DNA of 9,303 nt from Gp6-AA40 sp050742535. Lineage in GTDB: Bacteria; Acidobacteriota; Vicinamibacteria; Vicinamibacterales; UBA2999. The position numbers and the translations under genes were made by a program. Of this stretch, positions 1 to 6,167 are shown piece by piece. How positions within the stretch are numbered: the first letter of the stretch is position 1; every line of letters starts with the position of its first letter. Location of the stretch: assembly GCA_050742535.1 (NCBI GenBank), contig JBOGIQ010000246.1, positions 1 through 9,303 on the forward strand, written 5' to 3'. The notes beneath the pieces are model-generated. The model searched no databases and had not been told where the DNA came from. It saw only the letters and a program-made list of their open reading frames with translations.

Positions 1-293
1 CGCTGATCGCGGTGATTGTCGCAACGATTCTGCGGCTTCATCTGTGGTTCACGTCGCGCTTCTATCCGTCGGAGCTGCGATGGGCGCGGCGCCGTACAGC
101 CGGGTGGATCAGGGCGGCCGACTGGCTGTTCGTTGCCGCGCTGGCCGTCAGCGGAATCGTCGTCGGCGAGGATCGATCGCCCGTCGCGATCGTGCTCGTG
201 GCTGTGGCGGTCGGCGCGGCCATTGCCTTTCTCATCATCGAGCGTGCCACGGCCCGGGCAGCTTTCCGTAATTCCACCACGCCGCGGAGCTGA
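1..293 (+). CDS. C-terminal part of a small membrane protein (partial, unknown function)
   Basis: The frame is open from the first base of the window to the TGA at 291-293, so the true start is probably upstream; a GTG at 12 is the first possible start inside the window. The translation has a hydrophobic stretch at the beginning (LIAVIVATIL), a short loop rich in Arg, Trp and Tyr, then two clear membrane segments (around WLFVAALAVSGIVV and VAIVLVAVAVGAAIAFLII) and a short polar tail ending TTPRS. I do not recognise a family. It lies upstream of and in the same direction as the response regulator, but about 120 bases of hairpin-rich DNA separate them, so co-transcription is uncertain. A membrane location is the only functional statement the sequence supports. 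Confidence 0.6.
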   Translation, partial: LIAVIVATILRLHLWFTSRFYPSELRWARRRTAGWIRAADWLFVAALAVSGIVVGEDRSPVAIVLVAVAVGAAIAFLIIERATARAAFRNSTTPRS

Positions 294-301
294 CAAGGTC
301 A

Positions 302-323
302 CGCGGGCCTGACAAGGCCCGCG
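302..323 (+). terminator. GC-rich hairpin after the membrane protein gene, possible terminator
   Basis: The perfect 8-bp inverted repeat CGCGGGCC (302-309) / GGCCCGCG (316-323) has a six-base loop TGACAA. It starts 8 bases after the stop codon at 291-293. No T-run follows, so it would be an atypical terminator; it may equally be one hairpin of a larger repeated intergenic element that continues to about 406. A second small hairpin follows immediately: CGCCA (322-326) / TGGCG (331-335). The octamer TGACAAGG occurs at 291-298 and again at 310-317. Confidence 0.4.
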
Positions 324-340
324 CCACGGTTGGCGAGGGC

Positions 341-406
341 GCCTGTGGCACGAACTATGGAGCCTTCGGGCGCCAGGGCTCGAGGCCGGCGCCTCGTGCC
401 ACAGGC
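341..406. repeat. Palindromic intergenic element with 13-bp inverted ends
   Basis: GCCTGTGGCACGA at 341-353 is the exact reverse complement of the sequence at 394-406, with 40 bases between. Inside lies a second palindromic layer: two copies of GGCGCC (369-374 and 388-393) flank a CTCGAG core. The whole 66-base unit can fold into a long branched stem. This architecture resembles REP/MITE-type dispersed repeats, but the copy number cannot be seen from one window. Any start of the response regulator upstream of 414 would translate through this element. Confidence 0.6.
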
Positions 407-413
407 CAATACA

Positions 414-851
414 GTGGACGCGGAAATTTCTTCTCGTCCTTTGGACGCGCTCCCCACCGCTGAGCGCCCGCCCCGGCGTGGCGCCATTCTCGTGGTCGAG
501 GACCGCGACGATGTCCGGCAGGGGCTGGCGCAGCTGCTGGAGCTGCACGGGTTCGTCGTCGTCGACGCCGCGGGGGGCGAGCAGGCCCTCGACCATTTGC
601 GGACCGACCCACGTGGCTTCGCGCTCATGCTGCTCGATTTGCGGATGCCCGGCGCCGTGGACGGCTCCGGCGTGCGCGAACAGCAGCTGACGACGCCGGA
701 ACTCGCGGAGATACCAACCGTCGTCGTCAGTGCCACCGAGGCCGATGGGGCCGTGCGGGCCCAGCTGCGCGCCAACGCCTGGATCGAAAAGCCGTTTCGT
801 TTCGACGATCTGCTGGCGGTTGTCAAACAGTACGTCACGCCGAATGGCTAG
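414..851 (+). CDS. Single-domain response regulator (CheY-like receiver)
   Basis: This is a stand-alone receiver domain with no visible output domain (145 residues from the GTG at 414). It has the expected landmarks: an acidic pocket in ILVVEDRDD near the start, a phospho-acceptor Asp in LMLLDLRMPG (residue 75, codon 636-638), the conserved Ser in VVVSATEAD (codon 729-731) and the conserved Lys in WIEKPFRF (residue 126). Family knowledge says such proteins are phosphorylated by a histidine kinase and act by protein-protein contact. No kinase is in the window, so it looks like an orphan. The frame is open further upstream, with an ATG at 357 and a TTG at 330, but those starts lie in or before the palindromic element at 341-406 and would add an Arg-rich extension not typical of receivers, so I prefer the GTG at 414. 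No strong ribosome binding site decides the start. The stop overlaps the convergent downstream gene by 4 bases. Confidence 0.85.
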   Translation: MDAEISSRPLDALPTAERPPRRGAILVVEDRDDVRQGLAQLLELHGFVVVDAAGGEQALDHLRTDPRGFALMLLDLRMPGAVDGSGVREQQLTTPELAEIPTVVVSATEADGAVRAQLRANAWIEKPFRFDDLLAVVKQYVTPNG

Positions 852-1513
852 AAGCTCCAGCCGATTCCTACCGCCGGGCGGATCGACCATCCGCCCTCGA
901 CCCCAAGCAGTCGAAGTCCCGGCATCAGCGTGACGTTGTCGGTCAGGCCGATCCATGACTCGAAGCCAACGACGGGCCGCGTGGAGTATGTGACGGTTCG
1001 CGATACCGAGAAGAGAGCGGGCAGCACGTCGAACGCGTAACCGTACTCGCGGCTGAAGCGGTTGAACGCCACGCCGCCGAGGTACACGAGAGACACGCGC
1101 TCGGTGACAGCCTGGTTCGTCCAGAGAACCGCGGACAGCGTGGTGTTGCGATCGCGCGTGTCGCTGGGTCGAGGCAGCGGAAAGATTGCCGGCACCACGT
1201 CGGGCGTCACACCGGCTTGTATCGCGTACATCGGGTAGATGAACTGCTCGCGACTGATGGCGGACGGGCGAGCGTATTCCAACTCGACGCCCCAATTCGA
1301 CCCCAGGCCCGTGCCGACCCGCAGCGCGAACCCGACCGCTTCTCCGCCGGCCTCGCCGCCATCGACGAAGCTGCTGTCCGTATGAGTTGTCCGCACGATA
1401 TCGCCCATCAGAGAGGCGCCCACGTAGGCGGTTTGTCCCCAGGAGGGGCTGGCCATCCCAAACAAGGCCGAAATCGTCAGGAGCAACAGGCCGCGCGACT
1501 TTATCGTTCGCAT
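848..1513 (-). CDS. Secreted outer-membrane beta-barrel family protein
   Basis: The protein has 221 residues. It opens with a signal peptide (MRTIKSRGLLLLTISALFG then ASPSWG, with cleavage likely just before QTAYVG). The mature part alternates hydrophobic and polar residues, with Gly- and aromatic-rich stretches (VGFALRVGTGLGSNWGVELEYARP, VSLVYLGGVAFNRFS, TRPVVGFESWIGLTDNVTLMPGLRL), as expected for antiparallel membrane beta-strands. It ends RPAVGIGWSF, a terminal Phe as in the BAM recognition signal. Length and pattern fit small 8-stranded barrels of the OmpA/OMP_b-brl kind. No specific transport or adhesion function can be assigned. It is convergent with the response regulator and divergent from the PQQ dehydrogenase, with only 34 bases between the two start codons. 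No good Shine-Dalgarno is seen before the ATG at 1513, but the signal peptide supports this start. Confidence 0.75.
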   Translation of the reverse strand: MRTIKSRGLLLLTISALFGMASPSWGQTAYVGASLMGDIVRTTHTDSSFVDGGEAGGEAVGFALRVGTGLGSNWGVELEYARPSAISREQFIYPMYAIQAGVTPDVVPAIFPLPRPSDTRDRNTTLSAVLWTNQAVTERVSLVYLGGVAFNRFSREYGYAFDVLPALFSVSRTVTYSTRPVVGFESWIGLTDNVTLMPGLRLLGVEGGWSIRPAVGIGWSF

Positions 1514-1547
1514 GATCGGGAAGAGAGTATGCGAAGATACGCGCGCT

Positions 1548-3290
1548 ATGAAACGTCTCTCTCTTCTTGCCTTGTTCGTGTTCGTCGTGCTGTCCGGGCT
1601 GGTGGCGGCGCCGCTGGCGCAGCAGGCGGCGCAAAAGCCGTTCGTACCGGTGGAGGACGAGCTCCTGTGGAAACCGGATCCGGCTGACTGGCTTAGCTGG
1701 CGGCGGACCCTCGACGGTCAGGGCTTCAGCCCCCTGAACGAGATCAACCGCAACAACGTCCGGCAGCTTCGCCTGATGTGGACGCGGCCGATGACCGGCG
1801 CGCAGCAGGAATCCACGCCGCTCGTCTACAAAGGGATCATGTATCTGCCGAACAGCGGCGACATCATCCAGGCGTACGACGCGAAGACCGGTGGGCTGCT
1901 CTGGGAGTACAAGCGCCCGTCAGGCGGCGGCATGCGCAACCGGACGATGGCGATTTGGGGGACGACGCTCCTCGACGCGAGCGGCGACAACCAGATCTAC
2001 GCCATCGACGCGCAGACCGGAAAGCTCGTGTGGGAGACGAAGGTCCTCGAGCCCAAGACGCCTGCGTCGGCGACCGGCGGACCGATCATCGCCAACGGCA
2101 AGGTCGTCACCGGCCGCCAGTGTCAGCCCGGCGCGACCGCCGACGGCTGCATCGTCACCGCTCACGACGCGAAGACCGGCAAAGAGGTGTGGCGCTTCCG
2201 CACGATCCCGCGGAAAGGCGAACCCGGGGACGAGACCTGGGGTGACGTGCCCGAGACCGAACGGTGGCACGTCGGCTCGTGGATGGTTCCGAGCTACGAC
2301 CCGGAAACGAACCTCGTGCTGATCGGCACGTCCGTCACGATTCCGGCGCCGAAGTTCGTCCTCGGCGGCAATGACAAGCAGCACCTGTATCACAACTCCA
2401 CGCTCGCTCTGAATGCCGACACCGGCAAGCTGGTGTGGTACTTCCAGCACGTCGTCGATCATTGGGATCTCGATCATCCGTTCGAGCGGCTGCTCGTCGA
2501 TACGGCCGTCGCTCCGGATCCGAAGGAAGTGCCGTGGATCAACCCGCGCATCAAGCCTGGCGAGAAGCGGAAGGTCGTCACCGGCATCCCCGGCAAGACG
2601 GGACTCGTGTACACGCTCGATCGCCGGACCGGCGAATTCCTGTGGGCGCGCCCGACGGTGATGCAGAACGTCATCAGCAACATCGACGGCGCGACCGGCA
2701 AGGTCACCGTCAACCCCGAAATGACGTTCAGCAAGAAGGACGAAACGAAGATCGTCTGTCCGAGCGCGACCGGCGGCAAGAACTGGCCTGCCGGCGCGTA
2801 CAACCCGAACATCAACGTCATGTTCTACCCGCTGCAGAACACCTGCATGAACGCGCGGACGACCGTCGATACCCGCGACCCGAAGGCCGTCTACGGTCTT
2901 CAGATGCCGGTAATTCCCGTGCCGGGGCAGGAAAAGGGTGCGGAAAAGATCGGCAGCGTGTGGGCAATCTCGGCGGAGACGGGCAAGACGCTGTGGAAGT
3001 ACGAACAGCGCGCCGGCATGCTGTCGCTCGTCGCCACGGCCGGTGGCCTGGTGATGGGTGGCGACGCGAACGGCGTGTTCCGCGCGTGGGACGATCGATC
3101 CGGCAAAGTGCTGTGGGAAGTGAACCTCGGCGCGCCGGTGAGCGGTTATCCCATCTCGTACGCCGTGGACGGCAAGCAGTACATCGCAGTCCCGACCGGC
3201 GGATCGCTCGTGGCCGGATCCACGAACCGTCTGACGCCTGAGCTCAAACCGAGCGCGACGGCGAACGTTTATATCTTCGCTCTGCCGTAA
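1548..3290 (+). CDS. Periplasmic PQQ-dependent dehydrogenase (methanol/ethanol dehydrogenase-like quinoprotein)
   Basis: The predicted product is a soluble pyrroloquinoline-quinone enzyme oxidising an alcohol or sugar in the periplasm and passing electrons to a cytochrome. It has 580 residues from the ATG at 1548, close to the roughly 600 of MDH-type enzymes. The N-terminus MKRLSLLALFVFVVLSG... is a signal peptide with likely cleavage after PLA (residue 24). Next comes the family-typical DWLSWRRTLDGQGFSPL, then at least seven beta-propeller blade motifs of the form A-x-(D/N)-x-x-(T/S)-G-x-x-x-W (for example KTGGLLWEY, QTGKLVWET, ETGKTLWKY). VDHWDLDHPFERLL places the probable catalytic Asp at 307, with a second Asp at 309. 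CPSATGGKNW (residues 404-413), followed by AYNPNINVMFYPL, is the classic PQQ-pocket segment. There is no CXXCH, so it is not a fused quinohemoprotein, and no adjacent Cys-Cys pair is present; Cys192 and Cys201 could pair instead. The frame extends to an ATG at 1512, but 1548 starts the signal peptide. The stop TAA is followed directly by an in-frame TAG. No PQQ synthesis or cytochrome gene is nearby. Confidence 0.9.
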   Translation: MKRLSLLALFVFVVLSGLVAAPLAQQAAQKPFVPVEDELLWKPDPADWLSWRRTLDGQGFSPLNEINRNNVRQLRLMWTRPMTGAQQESTPLVYKGIMYLPNSGDIIQAYDAKTGGLLWEYKRPSGGGMRNRTMAIWGTTLLDASGDNQIYAIDAQTGKLVWETKVLEPKTPASATGGPIIANGKVVTGRQCQPGATADGCIVTAHDAKTGKEVWRFRTIPRKGEPGDETWGDVPETERWHVGSWMVPSYDPETNLVLIGTSVTIPAPKFVLGGNDKQHLYHNSTLALNADTGKLVWYFQHVVDHWDLDHPFERLLVDTAVAPDPKEVPWINPRIKPGEKRKVVTGIPGKTGLVYTLDRRTGEFLWARPTVMQNVISNIDGATGKVTVNPEMTFSKKDETKIVCPSATGGKNWPAGAYNPNINVMFYPLQNTCMNARTTVDTRDPKAVYGLQMPVIPVPGQEKGAEKIGSVWAISAETGKTLWKYEQRAGMLSLVATAGGLVMGGDANGVFRAWDDRSGKVLWEVNLGAPVSGYPISYAVDGKQYIAVPTGGSLVAGSTNRLTPELKPSATANVYIFALP

Positions 3291-3298
3291 TAGGTGGC

Positions 3299-3377
3299 CC
3301 TGAGTAGCTGGGTGGCCTGGGTAGCCTGGGTGATTACATGGCTAACTCAGGCGACCCAGGCGACCCAGGCAACCCAA
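3299..3377. repeat. 9-bp repeat array, copy A (inverted pair around the ppc start)
   Basis: The left half (3308-3331) reads CTGGGTGGC, CTGGGTAGC, CTGGGT. The right half (3351-3377) reads in the opposite sense, GCGACCCAG, GCGACCCAG, GCAACCCAA. The left half begins with CCTGAGTAGCTGGGTGGCC (3299-3317), which matches the reverse complement of 8429-8447 in copy C at 17 of 19 bases. The unit is the same one that makes the long array at 6042-6167. The array fills the gap between the PQQ dehydrogenase stop and ppc and runs into the ppc coding sequence, where it encodes GDPGDPGNP. Confidence 0.85.
3308..3377 (+). promoter_or_regulatory. Hairpin placing the ppc start codon in its loop
   Basis: Bases 3308-3331 and 3354-3377 are complementary at 21 of 24 positions, a consequence of the two opposed repeat halves. 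The 22-base loop (3332-3353) contains the ppc ATG at 3338-3340. The only Shine-Dalgarno-like stretch, GGTGA at 3329-3333, lies at the end of the left arm and is itself made by the repeat. In the mRNA this stem could sequester the ribosome binding region while exposing the AUG. A regulatory effect is inferred only; the complementarity is directly visible. Confidence 0.45.
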
Positions 3378-6010
3378 GCCAGCCGCTGCGGCAGGATGTG
3401 CGTCTGCTTGGCGCCCTGCTGGGCGACACGCTGCGCGACCGCGGCGGGCAGGAGCTGTTCGAGACCGTCGAGCACGTTCGCAACCTGGCCAAGGCCACGC
3501 ACGCCGGCGATCGGCCGCTCGCCGATCTCGCGCAGCTGCTCGGCTCGCTGCCGGTTGACGCCGCGATCCCGCTGGCGCGTGCGTTCACCCATTTCCTGAA
3601 TCTCGCCAACGTCGCCGAGCAGCACCATCGCATCCGCCGGCGGCGTGCGTACCAGCGCGACCCTGACTCGCCGCCGCAGCGCGGGTCATGCGAAGAGACC
3701 TTCTCGCGGCTGATTGCCGGAGGGATCACGCGCGACGACCTCTACGACGCGGTGTGCAGCCTGCGCATCGAGCTGGTGCTGACCTCGCATCCGACCGAAG
3801 TGTCGCGCCGCACGATGATTCACAAATACAACCGCATCGCATCGCTGCTGGCGGTCAACGATCGGCCGGATCTGACTTTTCCGGAACGCGACGAGGTGCA
3901 CGCCGCCCTTCGCCGTGAAATCGAGATGGCGTGGGATACCGACGAAGTCCGCGAACAGCGGCCGACGCCGCTCGACGAGGTGCGCAGCGGCCTGATCGTC
4001 TTCGAGCAAAGCGTGTGGCAGGCCATGCCGGCGTTTCTCCGCGAAGTCGACCGGTCGCTCGTCGCGGCCACGGGCCGCGGGCTGCCGCTGCAGGCGACGC
4101 CTGTGTCGTTCGGCTCGTGGATTGGCGGCGACCGAGACGGCAACCCGAATGTCACACCCGAGGTGACCATCAACGCGTGCCTGCTGTCGCGGTGGATGGC
4201 GGCGGATCTCTATCTGAAAGACATCGAGGCGCTGCGCGACGAGCTGTCTTTGACAGCCGCAAGCCGCGAGCTTCGCCTGCGCACAGGCGAGGCGCGCGAG
4301 CCGTACCGGGAGCTGCTGCGCGGCGTGCGCAGCCGCCTGCGAGCCACCCGCACCTGGATCGAGGAGGCGCTGCGCAGCGAACAGCCGGTCACGCCACCGC
4401 CTGATGCGTATCTCGATGCATCCGCGCTCGCCGAGCCGCTGCGTCTGTGCCACGCATCGCTCGTCGAACAGGGCAACGCGCGGATCGCGGCGGGCCGGCT
4501 CGCCGACGTACTCCGCCGCGTGGCGGTCTTCGGCGTCGTGCTCGCGCGGCTCGACATCCGTCAGGAATCGTCGCGCCACACGGAGGCGATGGAGGCCATC
4601 ACCACGGCCATCGGCGCCGGCTCGTACGCCGGGTGGGACGAAGACCAGCGCATTGCATTCCTGCTGCGCGAACTGGACGACCCGCGTCCGCTCCTGCCGC
4701 GCGGGTTCGAGGCGCCGCCATCCGTCCAGGACGTTCTCGATACGTTTCGCGCAATGGCCGCTATCCATCCGGAGTCGCTCGGCGCCTACGTGATCACGAT
4801 GACACGGCAGGCATCCGATGTACTCGCCGTACACCTGCTGCAGCAGGCTGCCCGCGTGCCCCGTCCCCTTCGCGTCGTGCCGCTGTTCGAAACCGCGGCG
4901 GATCTGGAGCGCGCTCCAGCCGTACTCGACCGGCTGCTGGGAATCGAGCTCTATCGCCGTCGCGTCGCCGGGCGGCAGGAGGTGATGGTCGGGTATTCCG
5001 ATTCGACCAAGGACGTCGGGCGGTTGACGGCGGCATGGGAGCTCTATCGCGCGCAGGAAGCGATCGTCGCCACCTGCGAACGGCACGGGATCGCCGTCAC
5101 GCTGTTCCACGGCCGCGGCGGCACCGTCGGCCGTGGCGGCGGTCCGACGTATGTCGCGATCAAGGCGCAGCCGTCAGGATCAGTGGACGGCACGCTGCGC
5201 GTCACCGAACAGGGGGAGATGATTCAGGCGCTCTTCGGGCTGCCCGACATCGCCGTCCGGACGATGGAGGTCTACACGAGCGCGACACTCGACTCATGGC
5301 TGGTTGCCGGTGAACAGCCGAGCGCCGAATGGCGCACGTGCATGCAGCGCCTCGGCGACGACGCGGCCGCGGTGTACCGCGGCTACGTCCGCGAGCGGCC
5401 GGAATTCCTCGAGTACTTCCTGTCGGCGACTCCTCTGTCGGAACTCGGGGACGTCAACATCGGCAGCCGTCCGGCGCGGCGCACGCCGGCGGGCGGCATC
5501 GACACGCTGCGCGCGATCCCGTGGCAGTTCGCCTGGACGCAGACGCGGCTGATTCTCGGCGCCTGGCTTGGCGTCGAGGAGGCGCTGGAACGGGCGTTCG
5601 CGCGCAGCGACGAGGGTCGCCTTCGCGAGATGTACCGCGAGTGGACGCACTTTCGATCGCTGATGGATCTGTTCGAGATGGTGCTGGCCAAGACCGACGG
5701 GCGGATCGCCGCCGAGTACGAGCGCCGGCTCGTTCCCGATCAGCTGCGGCCGATCGGCGTCGAACTGCGAACGCGTCTGTCGCGCGCGATCGCCGCGGTG
5801 CTGCGCGTGACCGGACATCGCGAGCTGCTCGAAGAAAACCCGGTGCTACGCCGCTCGATCGACGTCCGGAATCCGTACGTCGATCCGATCAATCTCGTCC
5901 AGATCGAGCTGATCCGCCGCCTGCGCGACGGGCAGGACGATGCACGCCTGCATCACGCGTTCAAGGTAACGGTGAACGGGATCGCGGCGGGGTTGCGCAA
6001 TACCGGCTAG
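3338..6010 (+). CDS. ppc: Phosphoenolpyruvate carboxylase
   Basis: This cytoplasmic, Mg-dependent enzyme makes oxaloacetate from phosphoenolpyruvate and bicarbonate, replenishing the TCA cycle. It is full length at 890 residues (883 in E. coli). Family motifs are present in order: LTSHPTE with the conserved His151, GGDRDGNPNVTPEVT (263-277), LDIRQES with Arg408, GYSDSTKD with Lys558, FHGRGGTVGRGGGP with catalytic His591, Arg593 and Arg599, TEQGEMIQALFG, IGSRPARR (708-715), LRAIPWQFAWTQTR, and the invariant C-terminal NTG. These match E. coli His138, Arg396, Lys546, His579, Arg581 and Arg587 with an offset of 12-13. LTSHPTE has Ser where Ala is common. The first residues MANSGDPGDPGNPSQP come from the 9-bp repeat and exceed the usual start by about nine; homology begins at LRQDVRLLGALLGD. 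The start is set at the ATG 3338; the next in-frame alternative is a GTG at 3398. It is transcribed in the same direction as the PQQ dehydrogenase, 47 bases downstream, but is functionally unrelated. Confidence 0.97.
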   Translation: MANSGDPGDPGNPSQPLRQDVRLLGALLGDTLRDRGGQELFETVEHVRNLAKATHAGDRPLADLAQLLGSLPVDAAIPLARAFTHFLNLANVAEQHHRIRRRRAYQRDPDSPPQRGSCEETFSRLIAGGITRDDLYDAVCSLRIELVLTSHPTEVSRRTMIHKYNRIASLLAVNDRPDLTFPERDEVHAALRREIEMAWDTDEVREQRPTPLDEVRSGLIVFEQSVWQAMPAFLREVDRSLVAATGRGLPLQATPVSFGSWIGGDRDGNPNVTPEVTINACLLSRWMAADLYLKDIEALRDELSLTAASRELRLRTGEAREPYRELLRGVRSRLRATRTWIEEALRSEQPVTPPPDAYLDASALAEPLRLCHASLVEQGNARIAAGRLADVLRRVAVFGVVLARLDIRQESSRHTEAMEAITTAIGAGSYAGWDEDQRIAFLLRELDDPRPLLPRGFEAPPSVQDVLDTFRAMAAIHPESLGAYVITMTRQASDVLAVHLLQQAARVPRPLRVVPLFETAADLERAPAVLDRLLGIELYRRRVAGRQEVMVGYSDSTKDVGRLTAAWELYRAQEAIVATCERHGIAVTLFHGRGGTVGRGGGPTYVAIKAQPSGSVDGTLRVTEQGEMIQALFGLPDIAVRTMEVYTSATLDSWLVAGEQPSAEWRTCMQRLGDDAAAVYRGYVRERPEFLEYFLSATPLSELGDVNIGSRPARRTPAGGIDTLRAIPWQFAWTQTRLILGAWLGVEEALERAFARSDEGRLREMYREWTHFRSLMDLFEMVLAKTDGRIAAEYERRLVPDQLRPIGVELRTRLSRAIAAVLRVTGHRELLEENPVLRRSIDVRNPYVDPINLVQIELIRRLRDGQDDARLHHAFKVTVNGIAAGLRNTG

Positions 6011-6041
6011 AGGCGCCGAGGTGACGGAGCGCGCGACGCCA

Positions 6042-6167
6042 GGCCACCCAGGCCACCCAGGCCACCCAGGCCACCCAGGCCACCCAGGCAACCCAGGCCA
6101 CCCAGGCAACCCAGGCCACCCAGGCAACCCAGGCCACCCAGGCCACCCAGGCAACCCAGGCAACCCA
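6042..6167. repeat. 9-bp tandem repeat array, copy B (14 perfect-length units)
   Basis: Fourteen contiguous 9-mers GGCCACCCA or GGCAACCCA occupy the gap between the convergent stops of ppc (6010) and the DUF5916 gene (6168). Only the fourth base varies; in order it reads C C C C C A C A C A C C A A. Since 9 is a multiple of three and the unit lacks stops, all six frames stay open through it, giving spurious peptides such as (GHP/GNP)n and (AWV)n. The last unit ends at 6167, directly against the TTA (6168-6170) that is the stop codon of the minus-strand gene. Confidence 0.95.

Noticed and set aside
330..413. Upstream starts (TTG 330, ATG 357) for the response regulator
   Set aside because: They would translate the palindromic element into an Arg-rich tail before a normal receiver domain; the GTG at 414 gives a typical length. 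The choice is not proven.
1512..1547. ATG 1512 as start of the PQQ dehydrogenase
   Set aside because: It would overlap the start codon of the divergent gene and place 12 extra residues before a well-formed signal peptide beginning at 1548.
3686..5110. 474-residue open frame antisense to ppc
   Set aside because: The opposite strand encodes an unmistakable PEPC with all motifs; this frame is Arg-rich with no recognisable features.
6042..6167. CRISPR array
   Set aside because: Units are 9 bp and contiguous, with no spacers and no cas genes.
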